64,000 nt of DNA from Tupaia tana (GCA_026018925.1 JAKSZU010000006.1:197643449-197707448), one strand, 5' to 3'. Positions 20,400-31,185 are shown, numbered from the stretch's first letter. Program-made: numbers and translations. The notes: generated by a model from the letters alone, not told the origin.

Positions 20400-20636
20400 T
20401 AAAGTTCATTTTATTCATGATAGAAAGCACATGTGAATACCCTAGAGGCAAAGGGATTGGAACCCTTGATAGTGTTTTATTATACACAGACCTCCTTCCC
20501 CCAGGCCTTTGGCTCTTCAGGGCCTAGGGACTGTGCACACATGCTCAGCGTGTTTTCAGGCAAACCTGGAGATTCGAACCTGCAGTTGGCCACGTGGCTT
20601 TCAGCACTGCAGTTTAGTCTGCTACTGACCACATCA
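20400..20636 (-). repeat. Old family A/B-type SINE
   Basis: TTCATTTTATTCATGATAG.., CTCTTCAGGGCCTAGG, GTGTTTTCAGGCAAACC, GATTCGAACCTGCAG. The tRNA part is readable; the rest is worn. Confidence 0.65.
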
Positions 20637-20639
20637 CCC

Positions 20640-21700
20640 AGCCATTCCCACACATATCTAATTTTAAGGGTACAACTGTGTATATATGTGTTGTGTTGTT
20701 CGTAAGTTCAGAGATTAAAGCATTGTAATAGACTTCAAAAAGACTTTCTCCACCACGTTACTAAGTCAAACTATTTTAAAAAGGACTTTTTCCTCATTAT
20801 CAAGTTTTTGAAAAACGCAGTAGAACTCAAGTTCCAGGTAAGCAGCCAGGATTTCTCAGGCTCCCTGCACACAGGAGCTGTGTGCATATGCTAATCAGGA
20901 GCACTCTGAAGGAGAAGTCTGGGGTTTTTCCATCAGTCTAACTACTTGGCCAGGAAGCCTGCAATGGGAAAAGGTCCAGTGGGCGTTGCCAGCCACCAAA
21001 GGGGTATTACCCCACAGGCAGAATAGAGTCAAAATGCTTCGAGAGGTTAAAAGGCTATTTTTAAAAGGAAAGAACACAGAGTATGCCTTTAACTCAGTGT
21101 TAAAAATAAACTCAGTGGCCTCCTCCATCCTGCCACCGCCTCCCACGGCCCTTCCCTGGCCTGTGCTGTGCCGTAGGGAAGAAAGAGCGCTTGTGCCTCA
21201 TCACAAGAATTTGTCTTTCTTCCTTTTTTCTTTACTCTTAGCCAAACACAGGATACTTTGGTTTTCAGTTCACAAAATAAGTTGCATTTTCTCTCAAAAA
21301 TCCTGTGGGGACCCCCAGAAGGCTGGCTGGATTATAATTTAGAATTAGTCCATGTTAGGAACTAAGTGAAAAATTCCTCAACAGGGTAAGTGAAATGGAG
21401 CCCAGCCAGCTTGCCCTGATGCCTGGGAAGTGTCTGAGCAGGACACTGTGCAGGCAGGAGGGCTTATTACTGAACGTTGTTAAATATCCTGGCTTAAGCA
21501 CAGGCCTGTCCTGGGGCATGATTCTCCATAGAGACACTGCTTTGCTGAGTTAGTTTCAATCATCCCATTAAAAATCCTACAGATCAGATATACCAGTTTT
21601 TGTCAAAAAAAAAAAAAAAAAAAAGGAGAGATAATCTGTGAGGTAGAAAAGCTGCCTCTAGAAAGACCATCATTTTCTTTTTCCTTTCTCTCTCTCTCTC
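20640..21700. other. Unique DNA
   Basis: About 1 kb without recognised repeats except an A run at 21606-21624. Open frames at 20895-21342 lie on both strands of the same DNA and show no domain. Confidence 0.35.
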
Positions 21701-21704
21701 ACTC

Positions 21705-21801
21705 TCTTTTTATTGTCAGAGGATGCATGCTCTCACCTCCGATTGGGCATAGTCACACCACAATCCTTTCTTCTCCATTTCTCTGTCCTGTCAGGATTTG
21801 A

Positions 21802-21846
<45 letters not shown>

Positions 21847-21930
21847 GCCCAGAATGTTTTTCAAACCACTGGGATGGGGCTCAGACCTCAGTCAGCTGTG
21901 TGGAATCACAGTACTAAGATTTCATGGAGG
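21705..21930 (-). repeat. Old tRNA SINE with (CA)n
   Basis: TTTTTATTGTCAGAGGATGCATGC, CACACCACAATCC, TCAGGATTTGAGA(CA)n, TTTTTCAAACCACTGGGATGGGGC. The (CA)20 run at 21805-21844 again sits in the SINE middle. Confidence 0.8.
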
Positions 21931-22119
21931 AAAAAGTAAGGAATGAAGGGATGGCTAAGGATTTGAGGACTTGTTTACTTAAAAAGATGAAATTTGGTAT
22001 CCGCAATTGCTCTCCATGCTTTTATACTGTTCAATAGTTTCATTTTCTGCCATGGAGTACAGACATTTGGGGGACATACAATGCCTCTCTTTCATAGTCT
22101 GGTCTGCTTCATTTATCAG

Positions 22120-22345
22120 AGTGAGAAATGGTAGAGGTTAAGAGGGAGGAAAACAAGGGAAAAACAAAAAGAAGTAAAATATATGAAACACAATGTGGAA
22201 AATTATCTGTTGAAGATAACATGTATGGTAATATCTTTGACTGAGCCAATATATAGTGTATTCTGGATGAGAACATTTATTTTGTATGCTGCAATAATAT
22301 ACAGTGAATGAATGTAAACTAAATTCTTTTTTAAAGATGAAATTT
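22120..22345 (+). repeat. L1-like 3' end
   Basis: GGAAAATTATCTGTTGAAGATAAC, GGTAATATCTTTGACTGAG, AACATTTATTTTGTATGCTGCAATAATATACAGTG then a decayed tail. Same family as 12430-13255, opposite strand. Confidence 0.6.
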
Positions 22346-22426
22346 AAAAAGCAGGAGAGAGCGAGAGTTCTTAGGAAACATAAAAAAGGAAAAAGCAGCA
22401 GATTGAATTTTAAGAAATAAAGTGTA

Positions 22427-22684
22427 GGGCCAGCTGGTGGGATGGTTGTTAAGGAGGCTGGATCCCACATGGACACTTCATGGTTCAAATCCTGGACATG
22501 GTGGCTTGGAAAACATACAGGGGAACGTGTGTGTGTGCCCAAAACCTGGAGAGGAAAGTGGAAAAGAAGAGATTGTGCTTGGTCATCCCACCTTGGCGGT
22601 GCTTTCTCACTTTCCCTCTCTGTCTCTCTGTCTCTCTGTCTCTCTCTAGTGAGTGCACGTGCCCCGTAGCAAACTAAAAAAAAG
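22427..22684 (+). repeat. tRNA-derived SINE, family A, older
   Basis: GGGCCAGCTGGTGGGATGG, GGTTCAAATCCTGGACATGGTGGCTTGG, GGCGGTGCTTTCTCAC, (TCTG) tract, GCCCCGTAGCAAACTAAAAAAA. Confidence 0.9.
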
Positions 22685-22687
22685 AAA

Positions 22688-22795
22688 GAATGTTCTAGTC
22701 TCAGGTCTGCCTTTAACTTGCAGTGTGACCTCAGTCAAGTGAATCGCTTCCCTATAATTTCCTTTTTACAAAATGAGAACCCTGTCTCTTAGATA
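22688..22795 (+). repeat. MIR SINE fragment
   Basis: AGGTCTGCCTTTAACTTGCAGTGTGACCTCAGTCAAGT..TTCCTTTTTACAAAATGAGAA is MIR core. Confidence 0.8.
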
Positions 22796-22851
22796 TATTC
22801 TCTAATATGAATATGTAATTGATGACCTATGTATAATTGATAGCAATAAAC

Positions 22852-22946
22852 TATTTAGTAGTCGGGAAAGCTATGTCTTATTTTTCTGTTTTTCTATGCA
22901 AAAATGAGCCATGACTTTCCTGACAACCCAATATTAAATCACAGCA
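22852..22946. mobile_element. Palindromic mariner-type MITE, copy 2
   Basis: Arms TAGTAGTCGGGAAAGCTATG..TTATTTTT and AAAAATGAGCCATGACTTTCCTGACAACCC AATA are mutual inverted repeats around a short centre. Same element as 5274-5362. Confidence 0.65.
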
Positions 22947-22949
22947 CTT

Positions 22950-23480
22950 TTTAAATGTTAAAATTGCAGTACAAACTTGTGCTTATTTAAACATTGTTCA
23001 GAATGTATGAAGTGATTTTGATGCATGTCTAGAAAGTGGCAAGGGAAATTTTATCTCTGAAGTTCAAATTTGAGCCAATTACTTATCATTTCTCATGAAA
23101 AGGAAACACTCTGATAAAAATAAAAAACATACAGACACTGCATCTAACAAATAAACCTTAAAAATGAGTAAAAGGTGAATACCAAGGTTCCCAGCCTACA
23201 AAACCCAGCCTTGCCTAGGGGTGGGGAGAAGGTGTCTATGGAGTTCTTGCTAGGAGTATTCTAGTCCATATGCTCAGCAACGCTATCTCAGATCCAATGA
23301 AGACTCCATTGCCACCGTATGTAAATGAGACTATTTTTCAAATGTATGTAGGCTGGTTATGATAAATAAAATACAATTAATAAATTGCAAGTGTATTATT
23401 TGCATATGTATTAATAATTGAAACATTTAAAAGCATTATTAAAATTAAGTCAAGCTTCAACATGTATTTACTTTTCTTCT
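22950..23480. other. Unique AT-rich DNA
   Basis: No feature recognised. Confidence 0.3.
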
Positions 23481-23483
23481 TCT

Positions 23484-23981
23484 TTTTTTTTAAGAGACTT
23501 TTGCCTTGGGACCAGAAGATGTTATAATTGTAATGTCACTGGACTTCCACATGACCAACCATGGTTCAAGTCCTGGACCCAGTGGCTTAAAACTCACTCT
23601 GGGCACGTATGCATATGTGCCCAAAATCCCAAGAGAAGAATGGAGGAAAAGAGATTGCAGTGTGGTCACGCTCTCAGGGAATGGTTTCTTGCTTTCTGTC
23701 TCTCTGTCTTTCATATCCTATAGCAAAAATCCCTCTAAAATAAATGCCTTCAGGTGCAGTACTCACTGGAGAGAGAGACAGAGACAGTGAAAGGGAAAGT
23801 GAGAAATTGCTCCCCAGGGTAGATGATCATACCACAATCCCTTCTCCTCTATTCTCCTCCCAGGATTTTGGGCACTCACACACATGCGCCTGGCATGATT
23901 TTCAAGCTACTGGGTCCTGGACTTGAATCAGTCAGTCACATGGGAGTCCAGGGACATCATTGCGACACCATCTGCTGGCCC
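23484..23981 (-). repeat. Family A SINE interrupted by an opposite-strand SINE
   Basis: The T run and AAGAGACTTTTGCC at 23484-23505 are the 3' end of this element; it resumes at ~23744 (CTTCAGGTGCAGTACTCACTGG) and ends CATCTGCTGGCCCC. A sense-strand copy sits between. Confidence 0.88.
23508..23743 (+). repeat. tRNA-derived SINE, family A, nested
   Basis: GGGACCAGAAGATG, GGTTCAAGTCCTGGACCC, ..ATCCTATAGCAAAAATCCCTC. Flanked by TGCCTT on both sides, the worn target duplication in its host SINE. Confidence 0.9.
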
Positions 23982-24057
23982 CGTATATTTGTTGATCAAC
24001 CAATTCAAGTTACAGATTAGCCTTGCAGTGTAATATATAGCTTTTTGCCGTAAATTG

Positions 24058-24345
24058 GTCCCAGCTGGATTAGTTCATTCTAGAAAGTGATAGAACATGG
24101 AAATGTGTCAGTAACTCAAGTGCTCCACCAGAGGCCAAATGATGGTACATGAGTAAAATGTGACTCTCTACTAGGTTGACCCACATAAAGAGGTTCTGGG
24201 TTTGTATCTGGAGCCCTCCCTGAGTACACCAAGGCTGGTTGAAGCTGGAGATGGATTGTATCATCAATATCCCGTTGGAGATAACCATCTGTCTATCTCT
24301 TTGTCTCTCACTCATGAGAGAAAAATCAAATAAACAAAATTTTGA
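24058..24345 (+). repeat. tRNA-derived SINE, family B, diverged
   Basis: Head GGTCCCAGCTGG.., GGGTTTGTATCTGGAGCC, GGAGATGGATTGTATCATC, TCTATCTCTTTGTCTCTCACTCATGAGAG and AAATCAAATAAAC at the 3' end. Confidence 0.65.
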
Positions 24346-24479
24346 GCCAAGGTCCTCATACCAAAACCTGATTCAGTGATTAATTTTGTGCAGCCTTTTG
24401 CTAATGATTAGGAAGTACCTTCCCATCATTTCTTGGCTTTAAGGCTATAAGCAAATATAGAAAGTACCATTCCAATACT

Positions 24480-24575
24480 GGGTGAAAATTATCATTGTCA
24501 TCTTCTTCATGTAGGGAAACAGAGGCAGAGAAGAGTGATTCACTTCCACTTCACCAGATCAACTGCTAGGGTAAA
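24480..24575 (-). repeat. Possible MIR fragment
   Basis: ATCATTGTCATCTTCTTCATG..GGAAACAGAGGCAGAGAAGAGTG fits antisense MIR weakly. Confidence 0.4.
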
Positions 24576-24579
24576 AATG

Positions 24580-25010
24580 GAAATATTTTTTCCTAGCAAG
24601 ATAGAATTATCCATCCCATCTTACCTCCATATGTACATTTTCAAATTTTGACTTTTAAGTGGCTCAGGAACTCCTTAATGGTGACCTTTTAGTCATCCAT
24701 TTTCTCTTTCATCCTCCTGCTACAATTTGCCCACTACGACTTTTCCTTGCCTTGGTCACCATGGAGCACTCATAGGCGAGAGGAAATAGGTAACCTCTAC
24801 AAGAGCGAGGACCAGGGAAGACATCAGAGAACAGGATGAAATGGCAGAGCCAGAATGCCCAGGAATGCATTGTGGAAACAGCCTAGACTCAGTTCCTGAA
24901 GAGAAGTTGTGCCTCCAGCTCCTGCCTCAGTACCTCGCTGCCAACTGAGAAGTCCACAAACAGGCCTGTGGAACATCCACTCTCCAGGGGCACCTGCAGA
25001 TCACCAGGCC
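24580..25010. other. Unique DNA
   Basis: No feature recognised. Confidence 0.3.
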
Positions 25011-25014
25011 ATTT

Positions 25015-25150
25015 AATAATTCACTAGGTAATTATGCAGTGAGTACCATTTAGGCACCAGGTATTGAGTTAGTGCCAGAGAATCAAAGGCAAATAGATAT
25101 AGGCCACATCCGCATAGAACCCGCAGCTTAACTGAGGGAGAGTTGACCAC
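25015..25150 (-). repeat. L2 LINE 3' fragment
   Basis: TTAGGCACCAGGTATTGAGTTAGTGCC, GAATCAAAGGCAAATAGATATAGGCC, GAACCCGCAGCTTAACTGAGGGAG: antisense L2 text. Confidence 0.55.
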
Positions 25151-25154
25151 AGAG

Positions 25155-25310
25155 ACACTTTAATATAGCAGTAAACCCGCTGACTTGTGAGTCCAGTTCT
25201 TGAGTTCTGCTGTCTCTTTTGCTATGTCACCTTGAGCAAGTCAAGCTCTTGGAGCTTCAGTTTTATCATCTGTGAAATGAAGGTAGCAGCAATTTTATTA
25301 GAGCAGCAGC
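25155..25310 (+). repeat. MIR SINE
   Basis: TATAGCAGTAAACCCGCTGACTTGTGAGTCC.. TATGTCACCTTGAGCAAGTCAAGCTCTTGGAGCTTCAGTTTTATCATCTGTGAAATG; head and core both readable. Confidence 0.85.
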
Positions 25311-25384
25311 TTAGAATAATGCTGGGCATGGCATCGCCCACAGACCACTGCCTTCTGAGACCTTTACCTCTGTAAGTTAGCAAG

Positions 25385-25775
25385 ATTTACTGCACTTATG
25401 ATATTCCAGGCAATAGTCAAAGTAGGATGTGTTTAACTCATTTGATCTTTTTCATAGCCCTATATAGAGGGTACTGCTATTATCCCCATTTTCTAAAAGT
25501 TTTTTATTTGCTTATTTCATGAGCATGAGAGGCAGAGAGACAGAGAGACAGGCAACCCAAAAGTGTCTCAACACTGCAATCCAAACCCAACTTCAGCTAG
25601 CCCCAGATGATGAGCACACACGAGCTCAGGGTACTTAAGGAAGTCTATGAATGTGAACCCAGAATCTTCCCATATGGGTCAGCCCCACAGAGCATCTCAT
25701 TTTACCACTGGCCCTGCTATTATCCCCATTTTACGCATCTGAGACACAGTGATTTGGTGCCTAGCCCCAGGTTCT
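25385..25775 (-). repeat. MIR SINE split by a family B SINE
   Basis: Left part ATTCCAGGCAATAGTC..CTATTATCCCCATTTT; right part resumes at the duplicated CTGCTATTATCCCCATTTT then ACGCATCTGAGACACAG. Antisense MIR. Confidence 0.85.
25493..25713 (-). repeat. tRNA-derived SINE, family B
   Basis: Inserted in MIR with a perfect 19-bp duplication CTGCTATTATCCCCATTTT (25474-25492, 25714-25732). Antisense order: TTTTTTATTTGC, CATGAGCATGAGAGGCAGAG, AAGTGTCTCAACACTGCAATCC, CCCAGAATCTTCCC, CTGGCC. This fixes the true ends of family B. Confidence 0.96.
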
Positions 25776-25779
25776 CAGA

Positions 25780-25890
25780 GAGACAGTGTAGAACGGTGAT
25801 GAAGGGTATACACCCTGGCCTTGCCACTTAACAGCTGTGTAAACCTGGACAAACTAATAATGTTTCTGAGTCTGTCTTTTGCCTATTTGC
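25780..25890 (+). repeat. MIR SINE fragment
   Basis: GACAGTGTAGAACGGTGATGAAGGG..GGCCTTGCCACTTAACAGCTGTGTAAACCTGG..: MIR head and core. Confidence 0.8.
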
Positions 25891-25894
25891 TCTC

Positions 25895-26320
25895 AGTTTA
25901 TTTTCCTGTCTTTCCCATAATCTCTGCGAACTGCGTTTCCCAGGCTCCTTTGCAATGAGCATCCGATCAGCTCAGCCAATGGGAAATAGGTGGGGCTTAG
26001 CGGGGCAGGAGGGAATATCAGGGGAATTATCCCTGGCTGTCTGGGATGGCTGCTCTGGCAGAAGCTGTACCTCCTCCCAGGTTTCAGTCCTTATTGGGCA
26101 CCCCCAGCACCTCAGCTTTGAGGACAGCCCTCCTTCCTCTGTTCCTCCCACCTGCAGCAGCAGCTTCCTACTGTCACTAATCTCTGGATTGCCTTGCATC
26201 TGCTACTTGCCTTTTCTGCTCTTATATTATCCTCCTAGTCAGAGCCCTGTAACAAATTTCCTCTGATGAGCTCCTGAGGGTGGCTTCAGTTTTCCTGTCC
26301 CAGCTGTGACTTACGTGCTT
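25895..26320. other. GC-richer DNA, possible ancient repeat
   Basis: CTGCGTTTCCCAGGCTCCTTTGCAATGAG..CCAATGGGAAATAGG resembles a mammal-wide ancient repeat I cannot name. The 103-residue plus frame at 25955-26266 and its antisense partner are therefore not called as genes. Confidence 0.35.
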
Positions 26321-26324
26321 TGTG

Positions 26325-26440
26325 TTTCAACTGCCTCATCTGCTGAAAGAAAATGATTGTACCCACCTCATAGGATTATTGCAAAATTAAATGAGTTAAT
26401 ACATTTAAAGTGCTTAGAACAAAGCCTGGAACACAGTAAG
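26325..26440 (+). repeat. MIR SINE fragment, 3' half
   Basis: CTGCCTCATCTGCTG..CCCACCTCATAGGATTATTGCAAAATTAAATGAGTTAATACATTTAAAGTGCTTAGAACA is MIR 3' text. Confidence 0.9.
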
Positions 26441-26444
26441 AGGA

Positions 26445-26755
26445 AGCCATGCAAGGATACACACACAAAGCACCAAAGTTTGTTTCCGTCTCAAGGAGGA
26501 GATCCCTGAAGCCTTTAAGGATGGGTAAGTAGAAACCAGGTGCCAAGAAGGAAGAAGGCCGTTCCAGGCAAAGTGATCACACAGTTTAGTGGCCAAGAAG
26601 AGAGGAGAGGGCCTCCCCGGAGTCAGGAAAGGGAAAAGATTCAGAAAGATGTGGGGGTAAATGGGCAGTACCAGGTGAAAGGGTGAAATTCTGGGAGTAG
26701 GAGGAGGCTGGGAGAACAGAGCCCAGAGTTTGCCTCTGAGGGCATGTTAGAGTTC
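26445..26755 (-). repeat. Probable ancient repeat, family unresolved
   Basis: AAGAAGGCCGTTCCAGGCAAAGTG.., GGGTGAAATTCTGGGAGTAGG is typical of old L2-associated antisense repeats. Confidence 0.35.
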
Positions 26756-26756
26756 A

Positions 26757-27041
26757 GGGGCAGCCAGTGGCATGATGGTTACAGCAGCTGGATCCCATAT
26801 GGCTGACTTTGCAGTTCAAGTTCCAAACCTGATGTCTTAAAAACACACTGGGCACATGTCCGTGCACGCCCAAAATCCTGAGAGGAGAATGGAAGACAAG
26901 GGATTGTGTCATGGCCATACCCCTTGTGTGAGTATGTGTGTGTGTGGGGGGGGGGGGGGGGAAGGGAGGAGGGACTTCTCTCTCTTTGTCTCTCTCTCTT
27001 TCTCTCTCGTGAGTTCACACGCCCTACAGCAAAAGAAAAAA
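26757..27041 (+). repeat. tRNA-derived SINE, family A, with TG/G expansion
   Basis: GGGGCAGCCAGTGGCATGATGG, GTTCAAGTTCCAAACC; an inserted GTGTGTG(G)16 run after CATACCCC at 26925-26963; ends CGCCCTACAGCAAAAG. Duplication AGTTCAG flanks it. Confidence 0.9.
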
Positions 27042-27044
27042 TAG

Positions 27045-27395
27045 TTCAGACTTTGCCCTAAGGACAGTAGAAAACCATGGAAGCATTTTAGTTAGTGGAG
27101 TGACGCAACCTAATGTATGTTCTACAGGGACTTCTTTGACTATACCATGGGGAATAGATAGGGTAGGCAAAAGATGAGAGAACTGCAGGAAGTGTTATTA
27201 GGAAACCATTTTGAGTGTCCAGACAAGTAGTAATAGCTTGGACTAGCACAGCAGTGGTGAAGCAGGAGCAAAATAGGCTGACGTCATTCAGGAGGTAAAA
27301 GTGACTGGATTGGAATAGGATTGTATATGAGAGGCAAAGGAGAGGAGGCATCAAGAATGGGATCCCAGTTTCGGACTTGGGTGAATGTCCACCAG
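27045..27395. repeat. Probable ancient repeat, family unresolved
   Basis: GGACAGTAGAAAACCATGGAAGCATTTTAGTTAGTGGAGTGACGC recalls the 'GGAAGCCATTG..GGGAGTGACATGATC' text of ancient mammalian repeats; continuous with 26445-26755 before the SINE inserted. Confidence 0.4.
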
Positions 27396-27399
27396 CAAG

Positions 27400-27625
27400 C
27401 AACATGGCAGTGTGGCTAAAAGTACGGGTGCTGGTTCAGATAGCCTGCATTCAACCCCAGCCATACCTACCACTGGCTGTTGACCCTGTGGCAAGGTGCC
27501 CACTAACTTTGTGCCTCAGATGTGTCTTCAGAATCGGGCTCTGCCAAAGGTTAAATGAGGTAAAGTATGTCAGATACCTGGAGCAGAGGCTGGACTATCA
27601 CAAGCACAGTAAGTGTCAGCCACAA
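27400..27625 (+). repeat. MIR SINE, nearly full length
   Basis: GCAGTGTGGCTAAAAGTACGGG, ..CCAGCCATACCTACC.., GTGCCTCAGATGTGTC, GGTTAAATGAGGTAAAG.., GCACAGTAAGTGTCAGC: head to 3' end in order. Confidence 0.8.
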
Positions 27626-27629
27626 TTAC

Positions 27630-28915
27630 AAAGGCACAGTCTAGGGGAGTGGGAGCATGATGAGTTTGGCCTGAGTTGGAGGCTTTATGGAACCAGAGAC
27701 AGAGTTCTGGGCTAGAGATGTAGATTTCAGTTCCAAGCCATCAACCACAGAGATGGTAACTAATGCCATGGGAATAGATGAGACTATCAGGATATGCAAG
27801 TAAAGGGAGAATAGGTGAATGTCTCAGGGCAAAGACATTTAAGTGACAATTTTAGTAGAAGAGGGCACTGAAGAAAGGGGGCGAGCATTGAGAGAGGTGG
27901 AAAGGCAGCCAGCCAGCCACAGACCACTGAGAGGAAGATGAAGACTCAGTGAGACAGGGGAAAATAGGACTGGGTCTCCCTGATCATCCTCTTTAGCCAG
28001 GGGTTATGTGACATGATAGCAAATATCCCATCTCAGGAAATGTAGAAGAACAAATTCCAGACATCCATGTCTGATCTGTGCTGACTCAGTGGCTGGAAAT
28101 GACGCATTCCAGTTTTTCCAGCCACGCCATTGAATCCCTGATCTTTCTCTTCACATGACAAACTACCCAGCTAGTATTTCTACTGAGATGAAACAGCTGC
28201 TGCGATGAAGAACAAGCAAGAATCTGGTATCCACATTTTCCTGCATCAAAAGCCATTTGAAGGTTCTGTGCCTATTTTCCAATACCAACAAACCCCTCCA
28301 AGTACTTGTAACTTCAATATCTTCTCTTTTGTTACAGACTCTGAAGATTACAGAAGGTTGTTCCATGGGCTATATTTATTATAGCACCAAGACCCAGGGT
28401 TCATTCCCAGGATTCTAATGGCAAGACTAGCATATTGCAGGCTCAGGAAATGATACCAGAATTATTCTGATTCAATGCAGAAATGTGAAACTGCTTAATG
28501 TCCTGTCTAGCACAAGTAAATGGGAATTGTTATTTTTATAATCATCATAACAGCCTTCTACTACATAGTTTTGGGAAGTGGTGATAAAAAATAAGTACTT
28601 CTCTCTTGAATTCCACTACCCCCAAACTTTTGTTAATACTCCATTTTTATTAATACGTTTTTTAGAAAATGGTATTAAATTCTCTGTAGCACTTTGGCAC
28701 TACATTGCCTATGCATTTGAAATGACAGTGATTTCTTACCGGAGGAAAACAAAATTTACTCTGGCAAAATGATTCTTTTAGCCTAAGATGAATTGGTTCC
28801 ATTTCTTACTCCTCTGTTCTCAAGCTTAGGTTGTTAAACTCTCAGAAACTGGAAAGGAAGTACTAAATGCCATCCCTATTAACCTGGAAGGGACATCGAG
28901 AAAAGCCAGAATCAG
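27630..28915. other. Old DNA, mostly unrecognised
   Basis: 27700-28010 (GCTAGAGATGTAGATTTCAG, GGTAACTAATGCCATGGGAATAGATGAGA) looks like further ancient repeat. 28010-28915 shows nothing I can name. Confidence 0.3.
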
Positions 28916-28916
28916 A

Positions 28917-29150
28917 ACCGGCTTCATAACCCAGTTGTTAAGGGACCTAGATCCCACAGAGCTGACTGTGGTTCAAATGTCAGCCCTGATAACTTAAAAA
29001 ACACGCCAGGTACACGTGCATGTGTGCTCAAAATCCCAATAGGATGGAGAAATGGAGAAGAAAGGATTGCAGCATGATCATGCCCCATTGGGGAGGTGTT
29101 TTCTCTCTCTCTCTTTGTAATGTGGCAATAACACACGTGGCAATCCACTG
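28917..29150 (+). repeat. tRNA-derived SINE, family A, older
   Basis: ACCGGCTTCATAACCCAGTTG, GTGGTTCAAATGTCAGCCC, ACGCCAGGTACACGTGC, GCATGATCATGCCCCATTGGGGAGG; 3' end lost after the TC tract. Confidence 0.8.
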
Positions 29151-29154
29151 TCAA

Positions 29155-30355
29155 GTGATATTTGTGTTGGAATTAGGAGATGGTAGCACATTCAAGCACA
29201 AGAGCAAATGGAAGCCTTAAATATAGATTATATTCCATCTGGCTGCCAAGAGCCTGCCTCAGCACATTAACCAGAGGTCCAAACAAGAGAAGGGAAATAG
29301 CTTTTAAAAATGCAAAGAAGAGAAATTCGCTTAGCATATTATCTGGTAAAGCAAGTCATAGATGAGAAGTCATCTGTTTCATGGACTCTTTATGACTCAG
29401 ATGCTAATTCTGAAGTTGTCTTTAAATTCATGGAGAGATTTTTCTCCCTTTAAATTTGAGTCTCATTGAAGCAGGTAGCTCACAGCTGATAAGTAGCATT
29501 CAGTTGTTTAAAATATGTTTTTACTATTTGGCTTTGACATTGGTTACATTTGCACAATAAACAGAACAGTCGTTTCTATTTCTCCAAAACCATTTTAGAC
29601 TCTAGCACCCTGGGAGCCATGTCCCCTTAGCATTTTGCAAAAGCTATGCTTCGTACTAACTGAACAGCAAGACTGTGTTTACAAAACCAATTATCTTTTT
29701 CCAATTTTAGTTTTGCTTACTAACAAAGCAAAGTAGGTATTTCTCAAGCCAAGATGTCCTCTTCTTGAGTAGCTATTTCTCAAGCCAAGATGGATGGTGA
29801 TCTTGGCCCAGATGAAAAAAAAAACAAAAACAAAAACAGAATCTACTGATGAGTACAAGAAATCACCAAAAGGGATGATTCTCTTCCCAACAATCTTGTA
29901 CCACACTGAACCATCATGATAAGCAATGTACTCATAGAACACCAGCAATGATTATTTGCAGTTCATACAGTTTCTCTATTTAGGAAATTCTTGCAGCATA
30001 AGTAGACGATAGAGTTTGCAAAATGTGTATTTATGGTTGGCCATTCATGCTTCACAATTTGTTTAGAGTATTGAGGTATGCTACCATGTGTGTGGTAGTT
30101 TCTTTTTGTGTAAACTCTGCTGAGAACCAGGGATAATAAACAGGATAAAGAAAGTTTAATCCAGGCTCTCAGATGTTAGAGAAGATTATCTCTGGGTCTA
30201 GGGCTAGGGGTGTTTTAGTCCTCTTTCATGGGATCTTTAGGAAAACACCAACTCCCTAGAGTAAACAGAGCTGCAGACACTCATTTTAAAAACTTAATTA
30301 CTCTTAAATAAAACTCTTTACCCTAGTCAATAAATCCTACTTAGACCTCACCAGC
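29155..30355. other. Unique DNA
   Basis: 1.2 kb with no recognised element. A tandem pair TTTCTCAAGCCAAGATG at ~29738 and ~29777 is a short local duplication. No coding evidence. Confidence 0.35.
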
Positions 30356-30357
30356 CC

Positions 30358-31002
30358 CATTATAGGATGAATTGTGTCCCTGCAAAATTCATATATTGAA
30401 GTCCTAACTCCCAGTACCTCAAGATGTCACTGGATTTAAAGATGGGTGTTTTAAAGAGGTAATTAGGAGCCAGCTCTGTGGTATAACAGTAGTGTGCTAC
30501 TCAAGAGAAGCTGGATCCCATGTGGTGATCACAGTTCAAATCCCAGGTCAGCCTAAAAGACACTGGGAATGTGCATGAATGCTCAAGAGCCAACCAGCTA
30601 GAGGACTGCAGGAAGGGGATTGCAGAATGACCAGATCCTATTCAGGATGCTTCTCTCCTTCTCTCTCATCCTCACATGCAAGTGCACATGCTCTATCATG
30701 AATAAAGGAAAATAAACTAAAGAAGTAATTAAGGTAATATTAGGTCATATAGAAGGGCTCTAATTCAGTAAGAGTGATGTCCCTATAAGAAGAAGAGATT
30801 AGGACACAGTTACACACAGAGGAAAGATCATGTGAAAATGAAGGGAGAAGATGCCCTTCTACAAGCCAAGAGGCCTCAGAAGAAACCCTGATGACATTTT
30901 GATGTCAGACTTCTAGTCTCCAGAGCTGTGACAAAATAAATTTCTGTTATTTAAGCCATTCAGCCTATAGTACTTTATTCTGGCAGCTGTAGCAGACTAA
31001 CA
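30358..31002 (+). mobile_element. MaLR-type LTR fossil (MLT1/MST-like), split by a SINE
   Basis: GGATGAATTGTGTCCCTGCAAAATTC, CCTAACTCCCAGTACCTCA, ..GTCCCTATAAGAAGAAGAG.., CTTCTAGTCTCCAGAGCTGTGAC, AATAAATTTCTGTTATTTAAG and AGCAGACTAACA at the end. Old and non-coding. Confidence 0.85.
30466..30714 (+). repeat. tRNA-derived SINE, family B, inside the MaLR LTR
   Basis: GGAGCCAGCTCTGTGGTATAACAG, GTTCAAATCCCAGGTC, GAATGACCAGATCC, TC tract, CATGCTCTATCATGAATAAAGG. Duplication AAAGAGGTAATTAGG / AAAGAAGTAATTAAGG. Confidence 0.92.
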
Positions 31003-31014
31003 TGAGTCCATTTG

Positions 31015-31185
31015 CTCTCCACACCTCACCTGAGCTCCAACCATCCTTGCCCTCTTGCTGTTACTTTGAACATACCTGAATGGTTCCCACTACAGGTCTT
31101 TTGCACTCACTGTGCCCTCCTCCTGAACTAATCTCCCATAGATCTTTGCCTAGATGCCCTTTCTTGCCTTTCAAGTCTCAAATAC
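31015..31185 (+). repeat. L2 LINE 3' region
   Basis: CAACCATCCTTGCCC..TGCACTCACTGTGCCCTCCTCCTGAAC..TGCCTAGATGCCC..TTTCAAGTCTCAAATACAAC follows the L2 3' UTR (..CAGGTCTCAGCTCAAATGTCAC). Confidence 0.7.

Noticed and set aside
21805-21844. Regular short repeats considered as a CRISPR-like array
   Set aside because: Simple (CA)n; no spacers, and the setting is mammalian.
25955-26266. 103-residue plus frame in GC-richer DNA
   Set aside because: Lies in what looks like an ancient repeat, with an overlapping antisense frame; no start context or domain.
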